NCBI GenBank assembly: GCA_963844255.1
Contig: CAWJNP010000018.1
Coordinates: 45,403-109,402, forward strand
Length of the DNA: 64,000 nucleotides
Direction: 5' to 3'
From: SZAS-79 sp963844255
GTDB lineage: Bacteria > Pseudomonadota > Gammaproteobacteria > Burkholderiales > SG8-39
Position 1 is the stretch's first letter. Each line of letters starts with the position of its first letter. Below the pieces are notes generated by a model. It saw only the letters and a program-made list of their open reading frames with translations, made no database searches and was not told where the DNA came from. Made by a program: the position numbers and the translations under genes. Below are positions 16,159-24,237 of the stretch, one piece after another.

Positions 16159-18492
16159 ATGAGCACGCCCCTGCTCACCTCGATGCACTGGGGTATCTAC
16201 GAAGTCGAGCGCGAAGCCGGCCGGGTCACAGGACTGCGCCCCTTTGCGCACGACCCCGATCCGTCCCCCATCGGCAGCGCGGTCGCAGCAGCCGTCACCG
16301 GACCCACCCGGGTGCGCCGACCGGCCGTGCGACGCAGCCTGATCGAGCACGGACCCGGCGCCGCGCCGGAACGCCGCGGCATCGACCCTTTCGTCGAGGT
16401 TTCCTGGGACGAAGCACTCGACCTGGTCGCAGGCGAAATTGCACGCGTGCGTACAACGCACGGCAACGCGGCGATCTTTGCCGGTTCCTATGGCTGGTCG
16501 AGCGCGGGACGCTTTCATCACGCGCAAAGCCAGGTGCACCGCTTCATGAACTGCGCCGGTGGCTACACCGGGCATGTGGGCACCTACAGCCTCGGTGCCG
16601 CGCGCACCCTGATGCCGCGGATCCTCATGTCGATGGACGACATCATCGGGCGCATGACGTCCTGGCCGGTGCTGGAAGCGCATTGCGAATTGTTCGTCGC
16701 TTTCGGCGGCCTGCCGGGGAAGAACGCGCAGGTCGGCACCGGGGGGGCCTCGCAACACTGGCTGCGCGGCGGGCTGGCCCGTCTGGCAGCGGCTGGCTGC
16801 ACGATCGTGAATATCAGCCCGGCGCGCACCGACCTGGACTGCGGCGCCGACGGATGCGTCGAGTGGCTGCCGATCCGTCCAAATACCGATGTCGCGCTGA
16901 TGCTCGCGCTCGCGCACGAACTGCACAGGCACCGGCGACACGACCGCAGCTTCCTTGATACCCACTGCGCCGGCTATCCGGAGTTCGAACGCTACCTGAC
17001 CGGGGACGCCGACGGCCAGCCCAAGGATGCGCGCTGGGCGTCGGACATCACCGGCATCGCACCCGAACGAATCTCGCAGCTCGCCGGGCGCATGGCGGCA
17101 AAGCGAACCATGCTGAACGCAAGCTGGTCGCTGCAGCGGGCCGACCACGGGGAACAGCCTTTCTGGATGCTCGTGACGCTGGCCGCCATGCTGGGGCAGA
17201 TCGGCCTGCCCGGCGGCGGCTTCGGCCTGGGCTATGCGGCAATCAACAACGCTGGCGCGAACGGCGCCGCCTTCTCCGGGCCAGTGCTGCCACAGGGCGC
17301 CAACGCAGTGAAGACCCAGATCCCGGTGGCGCGGATCGCCGACATGCTGCTCGACCCCGGCGGGCGACTGGAATTCAACGGCGACACGCTCGTCTATCCC
17401 GACATCCGGCTGATCTACTGGGCAGGCGGAAACCCGTTTCATCATCACCAGGACATCAACCGGCTGATCGCCGCCTGGCGTCGGCCCGAGACCATCGTTG
17501 TCAACGAGCAGTACTGGACTGCGAGTGCAAAGATGGCCGACGTGGTGCTGCCTGCCACCACCATGCTCGAGCGTGACGACATCGGCAGCGCCACGCGCGA
17601 CCGCTACATGGTCGCAATGAAACGCGCAATCGAACCGGTGGGCGAAGCGCGCGACGACTATGCGATTTTCAGCGCGCTCTCCGCGCGCCTCGGCTCGCAC
17701 ACGGCCTATACCGAAGGGCGCGACCCCATGCAGTGGCTGCGCGAACTGTACGCGCGCTCGCGCGTGCGCGCGCGCGACTTCGACATCGACCTGCCGGACT
17801 TCGACCTGTTCTGGTCGCGCGGCCTGCTCGAAATGCCGGCGCCGGCGCGGCCCGCGGTGTTCCTCGATGCGTTTCGCGCCGACCCGCAGGCCAATCCCCT
17901 GCCCACCCCCACCGGTCGAATCGAGATTCATTCGCACACCATCGCCGCGTTCGGCTATGCCGACTGTCCCGGCCACCCGGTCTGGCTGGAGCCCGCGGAA
18001 TGGCTGGGAAGCCGGCAGCCTGGCGATCTGCGCCTGCACCTGCTGTCAAACCAGCCTTCCACCAAACTGCACAGCCAGTACGACCATGGTGCGCTCAGCC
18101 GGGCAAACAAGATCCGTGACCGCGAACCCGTGCTCCTGAATCCGGACGACGCGGCGGAGCGCGGCATCTCGGCTGGCGACGTCGTGCGCGTATTCAACGA
18201 ACGCGGCGCCTGCCTTGCCGGCGCCCGCCTCGATGCGGGCCTGCGCCGCGGCGTGGCGATGATGGCCACGGGCGCCTGGTACGACCCGCTCGATCCAGCC
18301 GAGGACGGCACACTCGACAAGCACGGCAACCCCAATGTACTGACGCGCGACCGGGGCACGTCCCGGCTCACGCAAGGCTGCAGCGCACATACCGCACTGG
18401 TCGATATCGAACGCTACGATGGCGCGCTGCCGCCGATCACGGCCTTCGATCCGCCAGCCTTTGCATCCCGACAACTCAAGGAACACGAATGA
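16159..18492 (+). CDS. molybdopterin oxidoreductase, biotin/DMSO/TMAO (S-oxide) reductase type
   Basis: A 777-residue DMSO-reductase-family enzyme closest in pattern to BisC. It lacks a twin-arginine signal and the N-terminal cysteine motif for [4Fe-4S], which fits the cytoplasmic, Fe-S-free S-/N-oxide reductases. The Mo-serine region is 'GSYGWSSAGRFHH', followed by 'GGYTGHVGTYSLGAA'; cofactor-binding 'IYWAGGNPFHHHQD' and the C-terminal 'HLLSNQPSTKLHSQYDHG' are typical. It would reduce a sulfoxide such as biotin or methionine sulfoxide, or a sulfoxide from the local pathway. It overlaps the next CoA-transferase gene by four bases (ATGA), so they are translated together. Confidence 0.88.
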   Translation: MSTPLLTSMHWGIYEVEREAGRVTGLRPFAHDPDPSPIGSAVAAAVTGPTRVRRPAVRRSLIEHGPGAAPERRGIDPFVEVSWDEALDLVAGEIARVRTTHGNAAIFAGSYGWSSAGRFHHAQSQVHRFMNCAGGYTGHVGTYSLGAARTLMPRILMSMDDIIGRMTSWPVLEAHCELFVAFGGLPGKNAQVGTGGASQHWLRGGLARLAAAGCTIVNISPARTDLDCGADGCVEWLPIRPNTDVALMLALAHELHRHRRHDRSFLDTHCAGYPEFERYLTGDADGQPKDARWASDITGIAPERISQLAGRMAAKRTMLNASWSLQRADHGEQPFWMLVTLAAMLGQIGLPGGGFGLGYAAINNAGANGAAFSGPVLPQGANAVKTQIPVARIADMLLDPGGRLEFNGDTLVYPDIRLIYWAGGNPFHHHQDINRLIAAWRRPETIVVNEQYWTASAKMADVVLPATTMLERDDIGSATRDRYMVAMKRAIEPVGEARDDYAIFSALSARLGSHTAYTEGRDPMQWLRELYARSRVRARDFDIDLPDFDLFWSRGLLEMPAPARPAVFLDAFRADPQANPLPTPTGRIEIHSHTIAAFGYADCPGHPVWLEPAEWLGSRQPGDLRLHLLSNQPSTKLHSQYDHGALSRANKIRDREPVLLNPDDAAERGISAGDVVRVFNERGACLAGARLDAGLRRGVAMMATGAWYDPLDPAEDGTLDKHGNPNVLTRDRGTSRLTQGCSAHTALVDIERYDGALPPITAFDPPAFASRQLKEHE

Positions 18493-19712
18493 ATGCAGCA
18501 GGAGTAGAGGCAAGGGGCGCGAATGCGCTGCCCCTCGACGGGATCCGCGTCGTCGACTTCTCTCGTGTGCTGGCCGGCCCCATCTGCGGCGCGATGCTCG
18601 GCGACATGGGCGCCGATGTGGTCAAGATCGAGGATGTGCGCGGCGGCGACGAGTCGCGCACCTGGCCGCCGCAGCGCGGCGGCGAATCGGGCGCCTATAT
18701 CGTCAACAACCGCAACAAGCGCGCGATCGCCCTCGACCTGAAGCAGCCCGAGGCGGCACAGATCGCGCTGGAGCTCGCAAGCCGCGCGGATGTGCTGATC
18801 GAGAATTTCCGCACCGGCACGATGGAATCGTTCGGGCTCGGCTGGGACGTGCTCGCCGCCCGCAACCCCCGCCTGATCTACTGTGCGGTGTCGGCGTTCG
18901 GGCGCACCGGTCCGCGCGCGGCCGAAGCCGGGTACGAGGCGCTGATGCAGGCGTTCAGCGGCGTAATGTCGATCACCGGCGAACCGGACTCGGCGCCCGT
19001 GCGTTGCGGGGTATCGGTGCTGGACATCATGACCGGCACGCTGTGCAGCTTCGGGATCGTGAACGCGATCCTCCAGCGCCAGAAGACGGGCGTCGGCCAG
19101 CGCATCGACGGCTCGCTGTTCGATACCTCCATCGGCCTGATGAACTTCCAGGCCCAGAACTACCTGCTCACGGGTACGGTGCCGAAGGCGCTCGGTTCCG
19201 CCCACCCGTCGCTGGTGCCCTACAGGAACTTCCGCTGTGCCGACGATCTGTGGATATTCGTCGCCGGCGGCAACGACCGCCTGTGGCAGCGGGTGGCACG
19301 CGCGCTCGGGCTGGAAGCGATGATCGAGGATCCGCGTTACGCCACCAACATGGCCCGGGTTGCGAACCGCGCGGATGTCGAAGGCGCGGTTACAAGAGCG
19401 ATCGCGCAGCACGCGCGTGCGCCCTTGCTCGAATTGCTCGAGCGCGCGGGCGTGCCGGCCACGCCGGTCAATACGATCGACCAGGCGCTGGGCGACCCGC
19501 AGGCGGCCGACCGGCCATCGCTCAGGGAGATGGCCCATCCAACGCTCGGAAACATCGATGTCGTCGGCATGCCGCTGGGATTCTCCGCAATGCAGCCGGA
19601 GATCAGGCGACACGCGCCGATGCATGGCGAGCACACCGACGAGGTGCTCGGTGAACTCGGCTATACGTCCGCGCAGATCGCGGACCTGCGCTCGCGCGGC
19701 CTGATCGCCTGA
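18489..19712 (+). CDS. CaiB/BaiF (family III) CoA-transferase, second copy
   Basis: A 407-residue enzyme with 'GIRVVDFSRVLAGP', 'LGDMGADVVKIEDVRGGD', 'VNNRNKRAIALDLK' and 'GVGQRIDGSLFDTSIG'. It is clearly paralogous, not duplicated from the one at 11960, judging by many differences. Coupling to the molybdoenzyme gene by an ATGA overlap suggests that it activates the reduced product, or recycles CoA, in the same pathway. An N-terminal 12-residue lead precedes the family start. The acid it activates is unknown. Confidence 0.9.
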   Translation: MNAAGVEARGANALPLDGIRVVDFSRVLAGPICGAMLGDMGADVVKIEDVRGGDESRTWPPQRGGESGAYIVNNRNKRAIALDLKQPEAAQIALELASRADVLIENFRTGTMESFGLGWDVLAARNPRLIYCAVSAFGRTGPRAAEAGYEALMQAFSGVMSITGEPDSAPVRCGVSVLDIMTGTLCSFGIVNAILQRQKTGVGQRIDGSLFDTSIGLMNFQAQNYLLTGTVPKALGSAHPSLVPYRNFRCADDLWIFVAGGNDRLWQRVARALGLEAMIEDPRYATNMARVANRADVEGAVTRAIAQHARAPLLELLERAGVPATPVNTIDQALGDPQAADRPSLREMAHPTLGNIDVVGMPLGFSAMQPEIRRHAPMHGEHTDEVLGELGYTSAQIADLRSRGLIA

Positions 19713-19720
19713 GATCGGAC

Positions 19721-19746
19721 GCGGGCGTCTCGATGACGGCGCCCGC
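19721..19746. terminator. GC-rich hairpin between convergent genes
   Basis: GCGGGCG and CGCCCGC form 7-bp arms around a 12-base loop, placed between the convergent stops at 19712 and 19764. A bidirectional terminator is plausible, but no T-run follows. Confidence 0.35.
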
Positions 19747-19763
19747 ACGCCGGCCGACGCACC

Positions 19764-20261
19764 CTACTGGATGCGATAGATCTCCTCGGCGAAATTGCCA
19801 CGCGAGACCGACAGCGAACCGTTCTTGCCCGTCGAAAGCGCCGAAAGGCGCGCGGTGTCCCTGCCCTGCTCCCAGAGGATCTTGAACACCTCGCGCTCTT
19901 CCTTGTTCTTGCGGATGATCTTCTCGCGCGCCTCGGAAAGCGGCTTGCCGTAGCGGCCGCGCAGGAACACGGCCACGCTATCAACGTTGGCCATGTCGAA
20001 ACGCACGTCGAACCCCTGGACCGCGTCGGCTTTCAGATAGAAGGTGACGCGCGACTCGATCCCCGCGAAGGGCACCTTCGCATCGTCGCAGCGCCGGTCG
20101 GCGGCAGCCGACTTCCATTCGAGCGGTTTGCAGCGGATGCCGGGGAAAGACTTCTTGATCGCGAGCTCGGTGTCTCCGAGCCGCACGCCGTTGACGTCGA
20201 ATCCCGCGCCGCTCGCGAGCAGCGGCATTGAAAGAAACATGAGAAACACGAACCGCTTCAT
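19764..20261 (-). CDS. exported protein of unknown function
   Basis: A 164-residue protein with a clear signal peptide ('MKRFVFLMFLSMPLLASGAG'), so it is periplasmic. Two cysteines, in 'GIRCKP' and 'DRRCDD', could form a disulfide. The mature part is a mix of beta and charged helix, with 'GVRLGDTELAIKKSFPG' near the start, a pattern seen in small betaproteobacterial secreted proteins. I do not recognise a catalytic motif. Its start overlaps the stop of the tag gene by four bases, so it is co-transcribed with the DNA-repair gene. Start chosen at the ATG at 20261 next to the signal peptide. Confidence 0.75.
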   Translation of the reverse strand: MKRFVFLMFLSMPLLASGAGFDVNGVRLGDTELAIKKSFPGIRCKPLEWKSAAADRRCDDAKVPFAGIESRVTFYLKADAVQGFDVRFDMANVDSVAVFLRGRYGKPLSEAREKIIRKNKEEREVFKILWEQGRDTARLSALSTGKNGSLSVSRGNFAEEIYRIQ

Positions 20262-20836
20262 CTGCCGATTTCCTTGTAACGAAAGCACTGTGCCGTGTGA
20301 TCGTTGACCATGCCGGTCGCCTGCATGAAGGCATACATGATGGTGGACCCCACGAACTTGAACCCGCGCGCCTTGAGATCCTTGGACAGCGCATCCGACT
20401 GTTCGGTTCGCGCGGGAATGTCTGCGGCACTTTTTCTCCTGCCCTGCACCGGCTTTCCATCGACAAACGACCAGACATAAGCCGAAAAGCTGCCGAACTC
20501 CTTCTGAACGGCCAGGAATGCCTGCGCGTTGACCACAGCCGACTCGATTTTTGCGCGATTCCTGATGATCCCGGCATCCTGCATCAGTGCCGCCTTTTTC
20601 ACCGCGGTGTAGCGCGCGACCTTGGCGGGGTCAAAGCCATCGAAGACTTCCCGGTATCGATCGCGCTTCTTCAGCACCGTGTCCCATGAAAGGCCGGCCT
20701 GCGCGCCCTCGAGGATCAGGAACTCGAACAGCACCCGGTCGTCGTGCACCGGCACGCCCCACTCGCGGTCGTGATACTCGACCGCCAGCGGATTGCCCGG
20801 CCAGGCACAGCGCTTCTTTTCAGGCAGCAGGGCCAT
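20258..20836 (-). CDS. tag: DNA-3-methyladenine glycosylase I
   Basis: A 192-residue base-excision repair enzyme that removes 3-methyladenine from alkylated DNA. It starts 'KKRCAWPGNPLAVEYHDREWG', gives the substrate pocket 'LILEGAQAGLSWDTVLKKR', then 'FVGSTIMYAFMQATGMVNDH' with the late 'DHTAQCF' that completes the zinc site with the early Cys. Length and order match E. coli Tag. The exported-protein gene downstream overlaps it. The cation antiporter gene is divergent, about 220 bases away. Confidence 0.96.
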   Translation of the reverse strand: MALLPEKKRCAWPGNPLAVEYHDREWGVPVHDDRVLFEFLILEGAQAGLSWDTVLKKRDRYREVFDGFDPAKVARYTAVKKAALMQDAGIIRNRAKIESAVVNAQAFLAVQKEFGSFSAYVWSFVDGKPVQGRRKSAADIPARTEQSDALSKDLKARGFKFVGSTIMYAFMQATGMVNDHTAQCFRYKEIGR

Positions 20837-21059
20837 ATCCGCCTCGACCTTCGGGTTCCTCGAACGTGATCATGCAGACCAGTCGCTTTTTCATCGGGAA
20901 GAATCGCCATTTTAACCGCCAGCTCCTTGCATTCGCAGTCAGTGGTCTGTCGCACATACATTCGCGACAGCAGAATTCAGAATGCAGCGGGGACTGTTCG
21001 TCGCATCCGCTTGTCAGGCACCGAGATCCGGTTTTCGAACGAAAAGGGGAAATGCAGAA

Positions 21060-22388
21060 GTGAGCGAACCCACGGTATTCATGGTGTGGTGCATCGTGGT
21101 CGGCGTATTGCTGATCGCCATGACCATGGGAAGTTCCTTTGTGGCGCGGCTTCCCCTCAGTTCGGCCATGCTGTATCTGGCGGTGGGCTTTGGCATCGGG
21201 CCGGCAGGGCTCGGTCTGCTGGACGTGGATTCGCTCCGCGATTCAACGCTGCTCGAGCGCATGACCGAGGTCGCCGTGCTGATCTCGCTGTTCACGGTCG
21301 GCATGAAACTGGAACTGCCCCTGGACGACCGGCGCTGGCGCATTCCCGTCCAGCTGGCTTCAGTCTCCATGCTGATCACAGTCGCCTGCATTGCCGCCAT
21401 CGGCGTCTATCTGATGGATCTGTCGCTCGGTGCGGCAATACTGCTGGGCGGCATTCTTGCGCCCACCGACCCGGTACTCGCTTCCGACGTTCAGGTCGCC
21501 AAGGGGAGCGGACGCGACCGGCTGCGCTTCGGACTGACCGGCGAAGGCGGCCTCAATGACGGGACTGCATTCCCGTTCGTCATGCTGGGGCTGGGCCTGC
21601 TTTCGCTCCACAATCTTGGTGAATTCGGTTGGCGCTGGGTGGCGATTGACGTGCTCTGGGCAGTCGCGGGCGGGCTGGCGATCGGCTACACGCTCGGCAC
21701 GCTGGTAGGCCACGCTGTCATCTACCTGCGCCGGCGCCATCGCGAAGCCCTGGGATCGGACGAGTTCATCGCGTTCGGCCTGATCGCGCTCGCCTACGGC
21801 GTGGCGCTGCTGTGCGCGACGTATGGATTCCTCGCCGTCTTCGCGGCAGGGCTCGCACTGCGCCGCATTGACGACCGATCCTCGAACGGGGCCGCGATCG
21901 CACCAATGCCGCGCGACCTGACCACAGAAACCACGTCGACCCGACTTCCGGACTCCCCTGCCAACATGATGCAGGCAGTGGCGCGCTTCAACGCGCAACT
22001 CGAACGATTCGCGGAAGTGGCGATCGTGCTTGTGGTCGGTGCCCTGCTGGCGACGGTCGATTTTCGCGCCGAGGTGCTCTGGTTCATCCCCGTGCTGTTT
22101 GCAATCATTCGTCCGCTGGCGGTGTATCTCGGACTGATCGGCACCGGCGTGACCGGACCGCAGCGCACCCTGATGGCCTGGTTTGGAATACGCGGTATCG
22201 GCTCGATCTACTACCTGATGTACGCCATCAGCCACGGCATCGAACCCGGGCTCGCCGGGCAGCTGCTGTCGATCACGACGGCCGTCGTCGTCGCTTCGGC
22301 CGTGGTGCACGGCGTGTCCGTGACGCCCCTGATGAAGCGATACTCGGAAAGCGCGGCACCGAAGTTGCTGGGGCGGCTCCCGAGCTGA
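21060..22388 (+). CDS. cation:proton antiporter (CPA1/NhaP type)
   Basis: A 442-residue inner-membrane protein with about 12 hydrophobic helices. Ion-site motifs of sodium/proton exchangers are visible: 'GGILAPTDPVLASDVQV' and 'TGEGGLNDGTAFPFVML'. A polar insert near residues 295-325 is likely a cytoplasmic loop. It should exchange Na+ or K+ for H+ and help pH or salt balance. I chose the GTG at 21060, behind AAAAGGGGA; an ATG at 21105 would shorten it by 15 residues and cut into the first helix. No partner genes are next to it. Confidence 0.9.
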   Translation: MSEPTVFMVWCIVVGVLLIAMTMGSSFVARLPLSSAMLYLAVGFGIGPAGLGLLDVDSLRDSTLLERMTEVAVLISLFTVGMKLELPLDDRRWRIPVQLASVSMLITVACIAAIGVYLMDLSLGAAILLGGILAPTDPVLASDVQVAKGSGRDRLRFGLTGEGGLNDGTAFPFVMLGLGLLSLHNLGEFGWRWVAIDVLWAVAGGLAIGYTLGTLVGHAVIYLRRRHREALGSDEFIAFGLIALAYGVALLCATYGFLAVFAAGLALRRIDDRSSNGAAIAPMPRDLTTETTSTRLPDSPANMMQAVARFNAQLERFAEVAIVLVVGALLATVDFRAEVLWFIPVLFAIIRPLAVYLGLIGTGVTGPQRTLMAWFGIRGIGSIYYLMYAISHGIEPGLAGQLLSITTAVVVASAVVHGVSVTPLMKRYSESAAPKLLGRLPS

Positions 22389-22433
22389 ACACGGCCCGGG
22401 CGCGGTCCGGACGCCCCCGCCCTCCCGCGCTGG

Positions 22434-22451
22434 TGTCGCCTGCCGGCGACA
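22434..22451 (+). terminator. hairpin downstream of the antiporter gene
   Basis: TGTCGCC-tgcc-GGCGACA has 7-bp arms and a 4-base loop, about 45 bases past the antiporter stop, and is followed by gaacttttccc. The short T-run makes it a candidate intrinsic terminator. Confidence 0.45.
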
Positions 22452-22541
22452 GAACTTTTCCCTTCGAATCAGCCGGTTTCACGGAGTGCGCCGAAACGCG
22501 TCGTCACACGGCGACAGTCCGGGCCCGGTCCGTTCCAGCCT

Positions 22542-22560
22542 TCAGGACGCAATGTCCTGA
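22542..22560. promoter_or_regulatory. palindrome upstream of the sigma-54 promoter (candidate activator site)
   Basis: TCAGGAC-gcaat-GTCCTGA is a perfect 19-bp inverted repeat (7-bp arms). Its centre is about 45 bases upstream of the -12 element, where a sigma-54 enhancer-binding activator could sit. The activator gene is not in the window. Confidence 0.5.
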
Positions 22561-22581
22561 TACTTCTGGAAAAAGCTGCTC

Positions 22582-22597
22582 TGGCACGCTCGTTGCA
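22582..22597 (+). promoter_or_regulatory. sigma-54 (RpoN) promoter, -24/-12 type
   Basis: TGGCAC-gctcg-TTGCA matches the RpoN consensus TGGCAC-N5-TTGC exactly, with GG and GC twelve bases apart. It lies about 145 bases upstream of the PA2779-like gene and points at it. The whole gap 22389-22743 holds this promoter, the two inverted repeats and a possible 22-codon reading frame. Confidence 0.75.
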
Positions 22598-22660
22598 AGC
22601 CGTCCGCTACCGGTCTGATTTCGATCCGGGTCTGGCGATGTGGCGCAAGGAACTACAACG

Positions 22661-22729
22661 ATGAACAGCACGCACCAGTCAGTCACGTTGCGCACCGCGC
22701 CGGGCGGCAACACCCTTTGTCCATCCTAA
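22661..22729 (+). CDS. possible 22-residue leader peptide
   Basis: An ATG at 22661 preceded by AAGGA at fitting distance opens a 22-codon frame ending at TAA 22727-22729, fourteen bases before the next gene's ATG. It lies downstream of the sigma-54 promoter, so it would be on the same transcript. The peptide (MNSTHQSV... ending NTLCPS) resembles nothing I know. It may be chance. Confidence 0.25.
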   Translation: MNSTHQSVTLRTAPGGNTLCPS

Positions 22730-22743
22730 AAAAAGGAAAACCC

Positions 22744-23181
22744 ATGAAACCGTCCATCCACACGATGCGTCACCCGCTCCGACGCGGCATCGCGCGCATC
22801 CTGATCGCCAGCACAGCCGTACTTGGCATGCCGCTGCCGGCGGCGCACGCCGAACTGATTTCCACCGAGCAGGCAGTCGCGCATGCGGACATCGCGAGCG
22901 CGGCTCAGTCGCGCCGTGGGCGCCTCGCGGCCCTGCTCGCGCGCGCCGAGGTGCGCGCCGAACTGGCGCGCCAGGGGGTCGATCCGGACGAGGCCGCCGC
23001 GCGCGCAGCTGCGCTCTCGGATGCGCAGATCGATGCGATGGCCGGCCGGATCGATGCGCTGCCGGCCGGCGGCGACTTCGGCGGCATCATCGGCGCCGCG
23101 GTGTTCGTGTTCCTTGTGCTGCTGGTCACCGACGTGCTCGGACTCACCAAGGTGTTCAGCTTCACCCGCCCGATCAAGTGA
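22744..23181 (+). CDS. PA2779-like membrane-anchored protein of unknown function
   Basis: A 145-residue protein with a signal peptide ('LIASTAVLGMPLPAAHA') and one C-terminal transmembrane helix ('GGIIGAAVFVFLVLLVTDVLGLTKVF'). The stretch between is alanine-rich helix with 'RAEVRAELARQGVDPDEAAARAAALSD'-like content. This architecture, followed by a PA2778-type peptidase overlapping by four bases, is a known conserved pair first named in Pseudomonas aeruginosa. Function is not established. AAAGGAAAA precedes the ATG. The sigma-54 promoter upstream implies control by an enhancer-binding activator. Confidence 0.85.
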   Translation: MKPSIHTMRHPLRRGIARILIASTAVLGMPLPAAHAELISTEQAVAHADIASAAQSRRGRLAALLARAEVRAELARQGVDPDEAAARAAALSDAQIDAMAGRIDALPAGGDFGGIIGAAVFVFLVLLVTDVLGLTKVFSFTRPIK

Positions 23182-24140
23182 TCCTCCCCACTTGCCCGGG
23201 TCGGGGCACGCCCTGCCGCCTTCTGGCGGCAGGGCTTCTTCTGCTCGCCCTCGCCGGCTGCGCAAGCCCGCAGCTTCGTGAGCTCGAACAGCATCCTCCG
23301 CAGGGCCTCGCGCAGCGCGCCGAGGTGCGCGGCGTACCTTTCTTCGCACAGGAGAAATACCAGTGCGGTCCTGCGACGCTGGCGATGGTGCTTAACGCGG
23401 GAGGAGCCGCAGTGACACCCGGAGAACTGGTGGCGCAGGTCTGGCTGCCCGAACGCCATGGCAGTCTGCAACCCGAGATGCTCGCGACGGCGCGGCGGCA
23501 CGGATTCCTCGCGCTGACGCTTGCGCCGCGCCTCGCCGACCTGCTCGCCGAGCTCGACGCCGGCCACCCGGTGATCGTGCTCGAAAACCGGGGCCTCGAC
23601 TGGTTTCCGATCTGGCACTACGCGGTGGCCATCGGTTACGACCTCGGCCGGGACGAGATCGTGCTGCGCTCCGGCAACCAGCCGCGCGAGACGCTGTCGC
23701 TGTCCACCTTCGAACGTCTCTGGGCGCGCTCGGGCCACTGGGCGATGCTCGCGCTGCCGGTCGGCACGCTGCCGGCCGGCACCGATCCGACCCCCTATCT
23801 CGATGCCGCCATGGGCCTCGAGCGCGCCGGACGCGTACCGGAGGCGCGCACCGCCTATGTTGCAGCGGTAGCACGCTGGCCCGACAGCGCCACAGCGTTC
23901 ATCGGGCTGGGCAACACGGCCTACGCCGAAGGAGACCTCGTCGCAGCCGAGCAGGAATACCGGCGCGCGATCGCGCTCGAACCCCGCTCGGTGGCAGCGC
24001 TTAACAACCTGGCGCAGACCCTGCACGACCGCGGTTCGCGCGCAGAGGCGCTCGAATTCGCGCGCCGCGCGGCGCGCATCCAGGGTCCGCTGCAACCGGC
24101 GGCCCAACGTACGCTGGATTCGATTGCCGCGACGCGCTGA
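23178..24140 (+). CDS. PA2778-like lipoprotein: C39-like cysteine peptidase domain plus TPR repeats
   Basis: A 320-residue exported lipoprotein with lipobox 'LALAGC' near residue 30. The papain-like C39 domain shows the catalytic cysteine in 'YQCGPATLAMVLNAGG' and histidine in 'FPIWHYAVAIGYD'. The last ~100 residues are tetratricopeptide-like helices ('AFIGLGNTAYAEGDLVAAEQ', 'AALNNLAQTLHDRG'), suggesting protein binding. It starts at a GTG at 23178 that overlaps the previous stop. The pair may process or anchor an exported peptide or protein; no substrate is encoded nearby. Confidence 0.87.
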   Translation: MILPTCPGRGTPCRLLAAGLLLLALAGCASPQLRELEQHPPQGLAQRAEVRGVPFFAQEKYQCGPATLAMVLNAGGAAVTPGELVAQVWLPERHGSLQPEMLATARRHGFLALTLAPRLADLLAELDAGHPVIVLENRGLDWFPIWHYAVAIGYDLGRDEIVLRSGNQPRETLSLSTFERLWARSGHWAMLALPVGTLPAGTDPTPYLDAAMGLERAGRVPEARTAYVAAVARWPDSATAFIGLGNTAYAEGDLVAAEQEYRRAIALEPRSVAALNNLAQTLHDRGSRAEALEFARRAARIQGPLQPAAQRTLDSIAATR

Positions 24141-24237
24141 GAGGCGCCCGGGCCCCACCCCGGGAACAGTGTGGTTCCGACAGCCGCGCGCCACGTCCGC
24201 GCAACATGCCTTGCGCTTTCAATCCGAGGGGTCGTAC

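Noticed and set aside
20837..20895. Short minus-strand frame upstream of tag (MKKRLVCM...)
   Set aside because: About 24 codons overlapping the tag start, with no recognisable homology; insufficient support.
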